DNA of 64,000 nt. Source: Streptomyces sp. NBC_00557 (lineage in GTDB: Bacteria; Actinomycetota; Actinomycetes; Streptomycetales; Streptomycetaceae). Location: the NCBI RefSeq assembly GCF_036345995.1, contig NZ_CP107796.1:3162001-3226000 (forward strand). Direction: 5' to 3'. The notes under the pieces are model-generated. The model did no database searches, was not told where the DNA came from, and saw only the letters and a list, made by a program, of their open reading frames with translations. This document shows, one piece after another, positions 17,692 to 26,253 of the stretch (positions within the stretch are counted from its first letter, which is position 1; each line of letters begins with the position of its first letter). The position numbers and the translations under genes were made by a program.

Positions 17692-18255
17692 TCAGCCCCC
17701 GGTACCCGACTCGTTCCGCTCGCGGCGGGACACCACCGCCCGCAGCACCCGCCGCCCCTCGGTCGACAGGTCCAGCGCGCGGCGCAGGCCCTGCGCCCCG
17801 TGCGCGGCCAGCAGTTCCAGCACCGCCGTCTGGCGCCGCAGCTCCGCCGCGACCAGGGGAGGAAGGTCCGCCGTGTCGCCGGCGCGCCCGGCGTCGATGC
17901 CGTCCGTAGCGGCGCCCTCCGCCGCGGGGTCGAGCAGCCGGTGGATGCGCAGGGAGGCGACCGAGCAGGCGTCGGCCCACTGCCGTACCGCGTCGGCGGT
18001 GCGCTCGGCCGGGGCCGCGTCCAGCATGCGGCGGGCGAGCAGCGCGGCCTCGTTGTCCGGCTCCCCGGCGGGGACCGCGGCGCGCGCCTTCTCGAGGCCC
18101 GGCGCCCAGTCGGCGCCGTCGGCGAGGCTCGCCCACAGGGGCCGCAGCACCTCGTCGTCGGCGCCGAGCAGCGGCAGGCACCGATCCAAACAAGCCAGCC
18201 CGCCGGCGGCCAGTCCACGTTCGTCGGCCTGTGCGATCAGTTCCACCAGGCTCAT
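17692..18255 (-). CDS. Hypothetical helical protein
   Basis: 187 residues from ATG 18255, with GAGGGAG about nine bases upstream. The sequence is Ala/Leu/Arg-rich and predicted helical throughout, with no membrane segment, signal or motif I recognise. The N-terminus is LVELIAQADERGLAAGGL and the C-terminus includes LSTEGRRVLRAVVSRRERN. Codon use is typical of neighbouring genes, so it is likely real. It is downstream of the GH20 gene on the same strand after an 90-bp gap. The stretch 17545-17691 between it and the next gene shows no gene. Confidence 0.65.
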   Translation of the reverse strand: MSLVELIAQADERGLAAGGLACLDRCLPLLGADDEVLRPLWASLADGADWAPGLEKARAAVPAGEPDNEAALLARRMLDAAPAERTADAVRQWADACSVASLRIHRLLDPAAEGAATDGIDAGRAGDTADLPPLVAAELRRQTAVLELLAAHGAQGLRRALDLSTEGRRVLRAVVSRRERNESGTGG

Positions 18256-18345
18256 GAAATGTCTCCCTCGCCGGGGCGCCGACCGTTACGGAGCCCGCAC
18301 TTCCCTTTACTGCGTGAGACGGCGCGGGAGTGTCACAGTAGCTTT

Positions 18346-19998
18346 TCAGCCAAGCCGGTTCGCGAGGTTCCGGAAGCCGGCCCAGGACAGCGGGGGCGTG
18401 CCCGGGTACCAGAGCTTCTGCACGGTGGCCCGCAGCGGCATCCGGATGCCGGCCGCGACCTGGGCCTCCGTCCGGGCGTCGGGGACGTCGCACCACACCG
18501 CGAACGAACCGCCGAGGATCTGCCCGTCGTACCGTGCCGGGACGGCCGTCGTGCCGCGCAGCACCCGCGGGTTCCACTGCTGGTAGATCCGCTGCCCGGT
18601 CGGATAGACGAAGGTCTGCGGCTGGCCGAGGACGTAGTAGAGGAACTCGTCGTTGTAGTTGAGCACCTTGCGGCCCGCGCTCAGGTACTCCTCCGGCTGC
18701 CGGGCGCCGATCTCCTTGCCGGTCCAGTACGCGACCTGCAGGTCCTTGGCCGCCTGCACGGACGTACCGCGGTAGAAGCCGTCGTTCCAGGCCCGCATGG
18801 TCCTGCCGTGGGCGCGGACGGTGTTCGCGCGGTCGTTGAGCCAGCCGGTGGTGAGGTCGGCGACGGTGCCGCCGGTGCCGTACTTCTGCCGGGCGGCGGC
18901 CGCGAGCTGCGGGTAGGAGGCCTGCGGGTCCTTCACCGTGAGCGCCTGGTACTCGTCGCCGCCCAGGTGCCACTGGTTGCCGGTGAACAGGCCCGCGTAC
19001 TCGTTCAGCAGGTCGTCGACGAGCTTGGCGGAGGCGGGCTTGGAGATGTCGATCGCGCCCTTGGTGACGACCCCGCCGGCGTTGCGCAGCCGCAGGTCGG
19101 GGTGGGCGGCGAGGACGGCGCCCAGGTGCCCCGGCGAGTCCAGCTCGGGCACGACGGTGATGTGCCGGCTGTTCGCCAGGGCCACGATCCTCCTGACCTG
19201 CGCCTTGGTCAGGTGGTCCGGGGAGACGATCTCGGGGTGGGTGCTGGACTCGATCCGGAACGCCTGGTCGTCGGAGAAGTGCAGCCCCAGCTCGTTGAAC
19301 TTCAGGTCCCCCAGCTCGCGGATCCGGTCCTCGATCCAGGTCTCGGAGAACGGCTTGCGGGCGATGTCCAGCATGAACCCGCGCACGGGCTTGGCCGGCT
19401 CGTCGCGCACGACGCCCTCCGGGGCCGTGCCGCCGCCGTGGACCTCCTGCTTCAGGGTGCGGGTGCCGTAGAAGACGCCGGCCTCGCCGGGCCCGCTGAT
19501 GTCGACCCGCCCGTCGCGGACGGTCATGGTGTACGACTCCTGGTTCCCGCCGCCGCCGAGCGCGAGCCGCACGTCGCCCGCCCGCACGTCGTCCTTCTCG
19601 CCGGCGTAGGTGAGCCCCAGCTCGCCGGCGATCAGCCGGCCCTCGTCGGCCAGCTCGCCGTCGCTGACGACCACCCGGTCCGCCTTCCGCGGCGTCCAGC
19701 CGGGTCCGCGGGCCGCCGTGTGGGAGCGCACGGCGGGGATCGTCCGCGGCGCCCGGGACAGCGGATAGGTCCGGGCGGTGCCGGCCGGGGGCGTGGCCGC
19801 CGTGCCGGGGGAGGTGCCGGCCACCCGGCCGGACGACGTCCGCGGCGGCGCCGCGCCTCCGTCCGGCCCGCCGCCGCCCGAGGAGGCCCATACGCCGATC
19901 CCCGTGCCGAGCGCGACGGTCCCGACGACCGCGGCGGCCACCACCGCCCGCTTCCGCGTCACCTGGTGCGCCGGAGCACGGCGCCTGTGCTGGGTCAT
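18346..19998 (-). CDS. Exported beta-N-acetylhexosaminidase, GH20
   Basis: 550 residues from ATG 19998. N-terminal membrane anchor or signal at about 15-38 (RKRAVVAAAVVGTVALGTGIGVWA). A GH20 beta/alpha N-terminal domain (VSDGELADEGRLIAGELGL...) precedes the TIM barrel: RGFMLDIARKPFSETWIED, FNELGLHFSDDQAFRIES, VVPELDSPGHLGAV and the catalytic Asp-Glu pair in WHLGGDEYQ near 348-349, followed by WNDGFY. It hydrolyses terminal GlcNAc/GalNAc from chitin fragments, wall sugars or glycoconjugates by substrate assistance. A TACGTT hexamer ends six bases before the ATG, so the mRNA may be leaderless. I saw no DasR-type operator upstream. Confidence 0.95.
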   Translation of the reverse strand: MTQHRRRAPAHQVTRKRAVVAAAVVGTVALGTGIGVWASSGGGGPDGGAAPPRTSSGRVAGTSPGTAATPPAGTARTYPLSRAPRTIPAVRSHTAARGPGWTPRKADRVVVSDGELADEGRLIAGELGLTYAGEKDDVRAGDVRLALGGGGNQESYTMTVRDGRVDISGPGEAGVFYGTRTLKQEVHGGGTAPEGVVRDEPAKPVRGFMLDIARKPFSETWIEDRIRELGDLKFNELGLHFSDDQAFRIESSTHPEIVSPDHLTKAQVRRIVALANSRHITVVPELDSPGHLGAVLAAHPDLRLRNAGGVVTKGAIDISKPASAKLVDDLLNEYAGLFTGNQWHLGGDEYQALTVKDPQASYPQLAAAARQKYGTGGTVADLTTGWLNDRANTVRAHGRTMRAWNDGFYRGTSVQAAKDLQVAYWTGKEIGARQPEEYLSAGRKVLNYNDEFLYYVLGQPQTFVYPTGQRIYQQWNPRVLRGTTAVPARYDGQILGGSFAVWCDVPDARTEAQVAAGIRMPLRATVQKLWYPGTPPLSWAGFRNLANRLG

Positions 19999-20004
19999 CC
20001 CGCC

Positions 20005-20010
20005 AACGTA
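20005..20010 (-). promoter_or_regulatory. -10 hexamer of the GH20 gene (leaderless layout)
   Basis: TACGTT on the minus strand ends six bases before ATG 19998, which would place +1 at or next to the start codon. No good -35 at the usual distance. Confidence 0.4.
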
Positions 20011-20093
20011 CGACCGGTCCGCCCGTCAACCGTCATCCGCAGACTCCGAAACTCTTCCGTCCGGGTGAATTTCCGGTACCTCAGCGACACACA

Positions 20094-20708
20094 GTGACCA
20101 CTCTCGATAACCTGACGACACACATTTCACAGCATCCCCTGCCACGCCACACAGTGACGCGAGGACCCACGCTGGCCGCCCACCGCCTTCCCTCGATCCC
20201 CAAGCCCCTCGACGCCTTCAACGCGGCTCCCGCCGACGAGGCCCGCGCGCTCCTGCTGCACTGCCTGCGCAGCCTGCGCTGGGCGCACCGCGTCGCGGAC
20301 CACCGCCCCTACCCGGACCTGGGCTCCCTGCTCGCCGCGGCGGACGAGGCGGCGTACGACCTGCCGCCGGCGGAGCTGGCGCAGGCCCTGGCGGGCGAGA
20401 CCCTTCCCGAGCTGCCGGCGGACGCCTACTCGGCCGCCCACATGGCGCTGAGCGCGGCCCACGCGGCCTACGAGGCCCGGTTCGGGCACGCGTTCGTCAT
20501 CTATCTGGGCGATGCCCCGCCGGGCGAGTGCCTGGACCGGATCCTGGAGGCCATCCGGTCACGATTGGCGAACGATCCCGACGAGGAGCGGGTCATAGCG
20601 GCCGACGAGCTGCGCCGCGTGGCGGGGGCGAGGCTGTCGGCCTCCCTCGGCGGCGCGGTCCCGCACCGCCGCTCCCCCATCCGGTGCCAATTTGATCACA
20701 CCAGGTAG
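20094..20708 (+). CDS. OHCU decarboxylase-like protein (UraD fold), active site doubtful
   Basis: 204 residues from GTG 20094. Residues about 40-175 follow the 2-oxo-4-hydroxy-4-carboxy-5-ureidoimidazoline decarboxylase pattern: FNAAPADEARALLLHCLRSLRWAHRVADHRPY, then AAYEARFGHAFVIYLG, and LEAIRSRLANDPDEERVIAADELRR (cited in segments). True UraD enzymes decarboxylate OHCU to S-allantoin in urate breakdown and carry an HPRIG-like catalytic His between these blocks; here that stretch reads GETLPELPADAY, so the catalytic His seems lost. No urate oxidase, transthyretin-like hydrolase or allantoinase is nearby. It may therefore be a non-catalytic relative. It lies just upstream of the sdh operon. 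Confidence 0.75.
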   Translation: MTTLDNLTTHISQHPLPRHTVTRGPTLAAHRLPSIPKPLDAFNAAPADEARALLLHCLRSLRWAHRVADHRPYPDLGSLLAAADEAAYDLPPAELAQALAGETLPELPADAYSAAHMALSAAHAAYEARFGHAFVIYLGDAPPGECLDRILEAIRSRLANDPDEERVIAADELRRVAGARLSASLGGAVPHRRSPIRCQFDHTR

Positions 20709-20739
20709 GCCCCCCGTAAAGCACGGCGCGGGGCCTCGC

Positions 20740-20745
20740 TACGAT
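20740..20745 (+). promoter_or_regulatory. Candidate -10 of the sdhCDAB promoter
   Basis: TACGAT at 20740-20745, 88 bp before sdhC, with TAAAGC at 20717-20722 as a weak -35 (17-bp spacing). It is the only good -10 in the 124-bp gap. Confidence 0.4.
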
Positions 20746-20832
20746 GCTGGGGGCCGGTGGACCGTACCCGGCCGGGCCCGACCGACACCGAAGCCGGCGC
20801 GGCCCTAGTCCCCGCTCCCGGAGGGTTCTTCC

Positions 20833-21213
20833 GTGCCGGCTGGAACGCTGTACCGCGGCCGGGAAGGAATGTGGTCCTGGGTGGCTCACCGAGTCACCGG
20901 CGTCCTCATTTTCTTCTTCCTGTTCGTTCACGTGCTGGACACCGCTCTCGTGCGTGTGTCCCCCGAGGCCTACGACAAGGTCGTGGCCACGTACAAGACG
21001 CCGATCGTCGCGCTGCTGGAGTACGGCCTCGTCGCCGCCATCCTCTTCCACGCGCTCAACGGCCTGCGCGTCATCGCCGTCGACTTCTGGTCGAAGGGCC
21101 CGCGCTACCAGAAGCAGATGTTCTGGGCCGTGATGGGCGTCTGGATCGTGCTGATGCTCGGAGCGATCTACCCGGTCCTCGGCCACGCCGCCCGTGTCCT
21201 GTTTGGGAGCTGA
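20833..21213 (+). CDS. sdhC: Succinate dehydrogenase cytochrome b556 subunit
   Basis: 126 residues from GTG 20833 with GGAGGG eight bases upstream. Three membrane helices; WSWVAHRVTGVLIFFFLFVHVLDTAL carries the His that ligates heme b (quoted in part: HRVTGV then FVHVLD). A second conserved block FHALNGLRVIAVDF is typical of actinobacterial SdhC. With SdhD it anchors SdhAB in the membrane and passes electrons to menaquinone. First gene of the sdhCDAB operon; five bases separate it from sdhD. Confidence 0.96.
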   Translation: MPAGTLYRGREGMWSWVAHRVTGVLIFFFLFVHVLDTALVRVSPEAYDKVVATYKTPIVALLEYGLVAAILFHALNGLRVIAVDFWSKGPRYQKQMFWAVMGVWIVLMLGAIYPVLGHAARVLFGS

Positions 21214-21218
21214 CGCCG

Positions 21219-21701
21219 ATGTCCACGACTGAAACCCCCGCTTCCGGAGTCGGCCCCGTCGAGGGGACCGCCGGCTACTCCGTCGACAACCCGGCCCCGC
21301 TGATCGAGGCGCCGCGCAAGCGCACCAAGAAGTCCCCGAAGTCGACCCGGGGCAACTTCGAGCTGGCGGCGTGGCTGTTCATGCGCCTGTCCGGCATCGT
21401 GCTGGTGATCCTGGTCATCGGCCACCTGCTGATCCAGCTCGTGCTGGACGGCGGCGTCTCCAAGATCGGCTTCGCCTTCGTGGCGGGCCGCTGGGCGTCC
21501 CCCTGGTGGCAGGTCTGGGACCTGCTGATGCTGTGGCTCGCGATGCTGCACGGCGCCAACGGCCTGCGCACCGTCATCAACGACTACGCCGAGCGGCCGG
21601 CGTCCCGCATGTGGCTGAAGGCCCTGCTGTACACCGCCACGGTGTGGACCATCCTGCTGGGCACGCTGGTGATCTTCACCTTCGACCCGAACATCCGCTA
21701 G
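21219..21701 (+). CDS. sdhD: Succinate dehydrogenase hydrophobic membrane anchor subunit
   Basis: 160 residues from ATG 21219, GGGAG upstream overlapping the end of sdhC. After a polar 45-residue N-terminus ([10 protein letters not shown]) come three helices: [20 protein letters not shown], the [17 protein letters not shown] block with the conserved His-Gly-x-Asn-Gly, and [15 protein letters not shown]. It completes the quinone-binding anchor of complex II. sdhA begins 19 bp downstream. Confidence 0.95.
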   Translation: MSTTETPASGVGPVEGTAGYSVDNPAPLIEAPRKRTKKSPKSTRGNFELAAWLFMRLSGIVLVILVIGHLLIQLVLDGGVSKIGFAFVAGRWASPWWQVWDLLMLWLAMLHGANGLRTVINDYAERPASRMWLKALLYTATVWTILLGTLVIFTFDPNIR

Positions 21702-21720
21702 GCACGGGGCTGCGAGAATC

Positions 21721-23475
21721 ATGAAGATCCACAAGTACGACACCGTCATCGTCGGCGCCGGCGGCGCGGGCATGCGCGCCGCCATCGAGGCCACGAAGCG
21801 CAGCCGCACCGCCGTGCTGACCAAGCTCTACCCCACCCGCTCCCACACGGGCGCCGCGCAGGGCGGTATGGCCGCCGCGCTCGCCAACGTGGAGGAGGAC
21901 AACTGGGAGTGGCACACCTTCGACACGGTCAAGGGCGGTGACTACCTGGTCGACCAGGACGCCGCCGAGATCCTGGCGAAGGAGGCCATCGACGCCGTCC
22001 TCGACCTGGAGAAGATGGGCCTGCCGTTCAACCGGACCCCGAACGGCACCATCGACCAGCGCCGCTTCGGCGGTCACTCCCGCAACCACGGCGAGGCCCC
22101 GGTCCGCCGGTCCTGCTACGCCGCGGACCGCACCGGCCACATGATCCTCCAGACGCTGTACCAGAACTGCGTCAAGGAGGGCGTGGAGTTCTTCAACGAG
22201 TTCTACGTCCTGGACCAGCTGATCACCGAGGTCGACGGGGTCAAGCGCTCCGCCGGTGTCGTCGCCTACGAGCTGGCGACCGGCGAGATCCACATCTTCC
22301 AGGCGAAGGCCGTCATCTACGCCTCCGGCGGCTGCGGCAAGTTCTTCAAGGTGACCTCCAACGCGCACACCCTCACCGGTGACGGCCAGGCCGCCGTCTA
22401 CCGCCGGGGTCTGCCGCTCGAGGACATGGAGTTCTTCCAGTTCCACCCGACCGGCATCTGGCGCATGGGCATCCTGCTCACCGAGGGCGCCCGCGGCGAG
22501 GGCGGCATCCTGCGCAACAAGGACGGCGAGCGCTTCATGGAGAAGTACGCTCCCGTCATGAAGGACCTGGCGTCCCGCGACGTCGTGTCCCGCTCCATCT
22601 ACACGGAGATCCGCGAGGGCCGCGGCTGCGGTCCCGAGGGCGACCACGTCTACCTGGACCTGACGCACCTGCCGCCGGAGCAGCTGGACGCCAAGCTCCC
22701 GGACATCACCGAGTTCGCGCGGACCTACCTCGGCATCGAGCCGTACACGGACCCGATCCCGATCCAGCCGACCGCGCACTACGCGATGGGCGGCATCCCG
22801 ACGAACGTCATGGGCGAGGTCCTGGCGGACAACACCACCGTCGTCCCGGGTCTGTACGCGGCCGGCGAGGTCGCCTGCGTCTCGGTGCACGGCGCCAACC
22901 GTCTGGGCACCAACTCGCTGCTGGACATCAACGTCTTCGGCCGCCGCGCCGGCATCGCCGCCGCCGAGTACTCGGCGAAGGCGGACTACGCCGACCTGCC
23001 CGAGGCGCCGGAGTCCTTCGTCGTCGAGCAGATCGAGCGGCTGCGCACCTCCACCGGCAACGAGCGCGTGGCGAACCTGCGCCGTGAGCTGCAGGAGACC
23101 ATGGACGCCAACGTCATGGTGTTCCGCACCGAGCAGACGATCAAGACGGCCGTGGAGAAGATCGCCGAGCTCAAGGAGCGCTACAAGAACGTGGCGATCC
23201 AGGACAAGGGCAAGCGGTTCAACACGGACCTGCTGGAGGCCATCGAGCTGGGCAACCTGCTGGACCTGGCCGAGGTCATGGCGGTGTCGGCCCTGGCCCG
23301 CAAGGAGTCCCGCGGCGGTCACTACCGCGAGGACTACCCGAACCGCGACGACGTCAACTTCATGCGCCACACCATGGCGTACCGCGAGGTCGGCGCCGAC
23401 GGCTCGGAAACCGTCCGTCTCGACTACAAGCCGGTCGTCCAGACCCGCTACCAGCCGATGGAGCGTAAGTACTGA
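21721..23475 (+). CDS. sdhA: Succinate dehydrogenase flavoprotein subunit
   Basis: 584 residues, the usual length. FAD-binding [10 protein letters not shown] (residues 11-20); [15 protein letters not shown] carries the His that binds FAD covalently (near 42); HFMG-type and [18 protein letters not shown] motifs belong to the capping domain; [19 protein letters not shown] near 388 holds the catalytic Arg and flavin contacts. It oxidises succinate to fumarate in the TCA cycle and respiratory chain on the cytoplasmic side. The stop TGA (23473-23475) overlaps the sdhB ATG by one base (TGATG), which couples translation. Confidence 0.98.
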   Translation: MKIHKYDTVIVGAGGAGMRAAIEATKRSRTAVLTKLYPTRSHTGAAQGGMAAALANVEEDNWEWHTFDTVKGGDYLVDQDAAEILAKEAIDAVLDLEKMGLPFNRTPNGTIDQRRFGGHSRNHGEAPVRRSCYAADRTGHMILQTLYQNCVKEGVEFFNEFYVLDQLITEVDGVKRSAGVVAYELATGEIHIFQAKAVIYASGGCGKFFKVTSNAHTLTGDGQAAVYRRGLPLEDMEFFQFHPTGIWRMGILLTEGARGEGGILRNKDGERFMEKYAPVMKDLASRDVVSRSIYTEIREGRGCGPEGDHVYLDLTHLPPEQLDAKLPDITEFARTYLGIEPYTDPIPIQPTAHYAMGGIPTNVMGEVLADNTTVVPGLYAAGEVACVSVHGANRLGTNSLLDINVFGRRAGIAAAEYSAKADYADLPEAPESFVVEQIERLRTSTGNERVANLRRELQETMDANVMVFRTEQTIKTAVEKIAELKERYKNVAIQDKGKRFNTDLLEAIELGNLLDLAEVMAVSALARKESRGGHYREDYPNRDDVNFMRHTMAYREVGADGSETVRLDYKPVVQTRYQPMERKY

Positions 23476-24254
23476 TGGCTACCCCTGTTCTGGACAAGGA
23501 AGAGGCGGCCGGCAAGCCCGAGCCCGGTTTCGCCGACTCCCCCTACATCACGGTCACCTTCCGGGTCCGCCGGTTCAACCCGGAGGTCTCGGCGGAGGCG
23601 TCCTGGGAAGACTTCCAGCTGGAGATCGACCCGAAGGAGCGTGTCCTCGACGGCCTGCACAAGATCAAGTGGGACATCGACGGCACCCTCACCTTCCGCC
23701 GTTCCTGCGCCCACGGCATCTGCGGCTCGGACGCGATGCGGATCAACGGCAAGAACCGCCTCGCCTGCAAGACGCTGATCAAGGACATCAACCCCGAGAA
23801 GCCGATCACGATCGAGCCCATCAAGGGCCTGACGGTCCTGAAGGACCTGGTCGTGGACATGGAGCCGTTCTTCCAGGCGTACCGGGACGTGATGCCGTTC
23901 CTGGTCACCAGGGACACCAACGAGCCGACGCGCGAGCGGCTGCAGTCCCCCGAGGACCGCGAGCGCTTCGACGACACCACCAAGTGCATCCTGTGCGCCG
24001 CGTGCACGTCGTCCTGCCCGGTGTTCTGGAACGACGGCCAGTACTTCGGCCCGGCCGCGATCGTGAACGCGCACCGCTTCATCTTCGACAGCCGTGACGA
24101 GGCGGGCGAGCAGCGCCTGGAGATCCTCAACGACCGTGACGGCGTGTGGCGTTGCCGTACGACCTTCAACTGCACGGACGCCTGCCCGCGCGGCATCGAG
24201 GTCACCAAGGCGATCCAGGAAGTCAAGCGCGCGCTCATCACGCGCCGTTACTGA
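23475..24254 (+). CDS. sdhB: Succinate dehydrogenase iron-sulfur subunit
   Basis: 259 residues. The N-terminal plant-type ferredoxin domain binds [2Fe-2S] through SCAHGICGSDAMRINGKNRL and a following Cys (near residues 77-97). The C-terminal domain binds [4Fe-4S] and [3Fe-4S] through CILCAACTSSCPVFW (near 171) and NCTDACPRGIEVTK (near 232). It carries electrons from SdhA to the membrane quinone site. The operon ends here with a very strong terminator at 24269-24319. Confidence 0.98.
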   Translation: MATPVLDKEEAAGKPEPGFADSPYITVTFRVRRFNPEVSAEASWEDFQLEIDPKERVLDGLHKIKWDIDGTLTFRRSCAHGICGSDAMRINGKNRLACKTLIKDINPEKPITIEPIKGLTVLKDLVVDMEPFFQAYRDVMPFLVTRDTNEPTRERLQSPEDRERFDDTTKCILCAACTSSCPVFWNDGQYFGPAAIVNAHRFIFDSRDEAGEQRLEILNDRDGVWRCRTTFNCTDACPRGIEVTKAIQEVKRALITRRY

Positions 24255-24268
24255 GCATCCCGGCCGTT

Positions 24269-24319
24269 CCCGAGGGCCCCGCTTCCGATCCTCCGGAAGC
24301 GGGGCCCTCGGGCGTTTTT
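24269..24319 (+). terminator. Intrinsic terminator of sdhCDAB
   Basis: A perfect 19-bp inverted repeat (24269-24287 with 24294-24312) and a six-base loop, followed by GCG and five T (24315-24319). It is the most canonical terminator in the window and starts 15 bp after the sdhB stop. Confidence 0.95.
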
Positions 24320-24345
24320 GCCCGGTTTTCCATGCCGCCCGGCTC

Positions 24346-24351
24346 TAATCT
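24346..24351 (+). promoter_or_regulatory. -10 hexamer of the VOC gene (leaderless layout)
   Basis: TAATCT at 24346-24351 ends six bases before ATG 24358, and no Shine-Dalgarno lies between, so transcription probably begins at the A of the start codon. No clear -35. Confidence 0.5.
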
Positions 24352-24357
24352 GACGAC

Positions 24358-24768
24358 ATGTCAGACGAAGCGTCCTACGAGCTGCTCGGCTTCGACAACG
24401 TCCTGCTCCCCGTCGGGGACCTCGGGAAGGCCGTCGAGTTCTACGAGCGGGCCGGGTTCCGGGTGGGGTTCCGGTTCGACGAGGGCGGGATCGCGCTGCT
24501 GAAGGTCGGTGCGGAGACGCCGGGGATCCTGCTGCGCCTGGAGGAGGAGCTGGGACAGCGCACACCGCCCTGGCCGGCGCCGCGCATCTGGCTGGAGGTG
24601 CCGGACGCGCGGGCGGCGGCACGTGAACTGACGGCCGCCGGGATCGAGCCGCTGGACGGGGTGTTCCCGGTGGCCACCGGCTGGACCGTGGAGATCGCCG
24701 ACCCGTGGGGCAACGTCCTCGGCCTCACGGACTACACCAGGCGCCCGGAGCTGGGCCGCCAGGGCTGA
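24358..24768 (+). CDS. VOC/glyoxalase-superfamily protein
   Basis: 136 residues made of two beta-alpha-beta-beta-beta units: FDNVLLPVGDLGKAVEFYERAGFRV, and then a second unit ending GWTVEIADPWGNVLGLTDY. The conserved DPWGNVLG near the C-terminus provides the usual metal-ligand or substrate region. Members include glyoxalase I, dioxygenases and antibiotic-binding proteins, so no substrate can be named. It starts without a Shine-Dalgarno behind a -10 hexamer. A TetR gene follows on the same strand with its own promoter. Confidence 0.85.
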   Translation: MSDEASYELLGFDNVLLPVGDLGKAVEFYERAGFRVGFRFDEGGIALLKVGAETPGILLRLEEELGQRTPPWPAPRIWLEVPDARAAARELTAAGIEPLDGVFPVATGWTVEIADPWGNVLGLTDYTRRPELGRQG

Positions 24769-24794
24769 GGGCGGAAGGCCCGCGGGCCACTCGT

Positions 24795-24800
24795 TAGGCT
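24795..24800 (+). promoter_or_regulatory. -10 hexamer of the TetR gene at 24808 (leaderless layout)
   Basis: TAGGCT at 24795-24800 ends seven bases before GTG 24808. There is no Shine-Dalgarno between, so a leaderless mRNA is likely. Confidence 0.5.
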
Positions 24801-24807
24801 CGGCACC

Positions 24808-25554
24808 GTGCCCGCGAAGAACGACGGCCCGAAGGCGGCCGGCTCCCCCAGCAGCAAGTCCGAGCAGACCCGCGCGCTGATCCTCGAGACCGCGATGCGG
24901 TTGTTCCAGGAGCGCGGGTACGACAAGACCACCATGCGGGCCATCGCCCAGGAGGCCGGGGTCTCCGTCGGCAACGCCTACTACTACTTCGAGGGCAAGG
25001 AACACCTCATCCAGGGCTTCTACGACCGGATCGCCGCCGAGCACCGGGCGGCGGTCCGCGAGGTCCTGGACCGGGAGACCGATCTCGAGGCGCGGCTCGC
25101 GGGCGTGCTGACCGTCTGGCTCGACATCGCCCGGCCGTACCACGAGTTCGCCGTGCAGTTCTTCAAGAACGCCGCCGACCCCGACAGCCCGCTCAGCCCC
25201 TTCTCGCCGGAGAGCGAGCACGCCCGCGAGCAGGCGATCGCCGTCCACCGGGAGGTGCTGGCCGGGTCCAGGGCGAAGGTCCCGGCCGAACTGAAGGACG
25301 TGCTCCCGGAGTTGATGTGGCTGGCGCAGATGGGGCTGGTGCTGTACTGGATCTTCGACCGGACGCCGGGCCGCGAGCGCAGCTACCGGCTGGCCCGGCG
25401 CGGGGCCCGGCTGACCGCCCGCGGGGTGGCGCTCGCCCGGTTCCGGGTGCTGCGCCCCCTGGTCCTGGAGATCCACGAGCTGTTCACGGACTTCCTGCCC
25501 GGCATGACCAGGGTGCTGCCGGATCCCGGGCGCAGGGGTCGGGAGGGCGAATGA
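24808..25554 (+). CDS. TetR/AcrR family transcriptional regulator
   Basis: 248 residues from GTG 24808. The HTH is at about residues 20-66: RALILETAMRLFQERGYDKT followed by TMRAIAQEAGVSVGNAYYYF and EGKEHLIQGFY. The C-terminal ligand domain is long and helical (FAVQFFKNAADPDSPLSPFSPESEHAREQ), as in the TetR_C-type group often annotated as fatty-acid or envelope regulators. Targets are not evident; no palindromic operator is obvious in its own promoter, and the adjacent VOC gene is not divergent. Confidence 0.92.
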   Translation: MPAKNDGPKAAGSPSSKSEQTRALILETAMRLFQERGYDKTTMRAIAQEAGVSVGNAYYYFEGKEHLIQGFYDRIAAEHRAAVREVLDRETDLEARLAGVLTVWLDIARPYHEFAVQFFKNAADPDSPLSPFSPESEHAREQAIAVHREVLAGSRAKVPAELKDVLPELMWLAQMGLVLYWIFDRTPGRERSYRLARRGARLTARGVALARFRVLRPLVLEIHELFTDFLPGMTRVLPDPGRRGREGE

Positions 25555-25604
25555 TCGCTTTCGGGTGAACGCGCCGGAACGGGACACCTCGGGTTCCGGC
25601 TGCC

Positions 25605-25610
25605 TACGAT
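25605..25610 (+). promoter_or_regulatory. -10 hexamer of the second Uma2 gene
   Basis: TACGAT at 25605-25610 overlaps the first possible ATG (25609). That ATG therefore cannot be transcribed properly, which supports the start at 25645 with GGGAGG at 25633-25638. Confidence 0.5.
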
Positions 25611-25644
25611 GATGCTCTCGACACCGGCCCACGGGAGGCACCTG

Positions 25645-26253
25645 ATGTCCGCAGCAGCCGTCGAGCGGCCCCATGGCGAGCGTCCGCTGATCGCAGAGGC
25701 CAACCGGCTCATGGAGCGCAACCCGGGCTACCGCGTCGAGATCATCGGAGGCCAGATCCTCGTGTCCCCGCCCCCTGACGGACCACATGGCGATGCCCTG
25801 ACCGACCTTATGGCGCCTTTCATGGCTGCCGGTCTCCATGGGGCGGAATCGAGGCTCATCCAGGGAATCGGCCTCTGGCTGCCGACGGGGGCCGAGGACT
25901 ACGCGATCCCCGACCTCTCCCTGGTCGACGCCGATTACCGGGACCACTACGTCGAGAACAACTGCTACGACCCCGTCTGCTTCCGCCTGGTTCTGGAGGT
26001 CACGTCCAGCAATTACCGCGCCGACCTTCGCACCAAGGTCGGTGCCTATGCCGAGGCCAAGGTCCCGGTCTACGTCATCGTGGACCGCAAGCATCAGCGC
26101 GTGCACGTTCTCACGGACCCCGCCGGGGACACATACGAGAACCACCGTCCCCACGCCCCCGGCGAGACCGTCACCCTGCCCGACTCCCTCGGCGCCAAGG
26201 TCAGTCTCGACGTCGAGCACATCCTCAGGGCCGGGCAGAAGAAGGCCGGCTGA
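25645..26253 (+). CDS. Uma2-family (DUF820) putative PD-(D/E)XK nuclease, copy 2
   Basis: 202 residues from ATG 25645, preceded by GGGAGG at the right distance. Motifs match copy 1 at 6955-7536: GYRVEIIGGQILVSPPPDGPH, GIGLWLPTG...DYAIPDLSLVDADY, LVLEVTSSNYRADL with a Lys six residues on, and KVPVYVIVDRKHQRV. The acidic pair plus Lys fits a restriction-endonuclease-like active site. Its role is unknown and no partner gene is adjacent. The stop TGA abuts the stop of the convergent binding-protein gene, and together they form the palindrome TGATCA (26251-26256). Confidence 0.88.
   Translation: MSAAAVERPHGERPLIAEANRLMERNPGYRVEIIGGQILVSPPPDGPHGDALTDLMAPFMAAGLHGAESRLIQGIGLWLPTGAEDYAIPDLSLVDADYRDHYVENNCYDPVCFRLVLEVTSSNYRADLRTKVGAYAEAKVPVYVIVDRKHQRVHVLTDPAGDTYENHRPHAPGETVTLPDSLGAKVSLDVEHILRAGQKKAG

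Noticed and set aside
17576..20029. Long minus-strand frame over the GH20 gene
   Set aside because: Shifted-frame shadow of the hexosaminidase (HLGGDEYQ is in the other frame); Arg/Gly/Pro-rich with no motif.
18346..20093. DasR operator for the GH20 gene
   Set aside because: No sequence close to the 16-bp ACTGGTCTAGACCAGT-type site in the promoter gap.
25609..25644. Upstream ATG for the second Uma2 gene
   Set aside because: The ATG overlaps the TACGAT -10 hexamer; ATG 25645 has GGGAGG at correct spacing.
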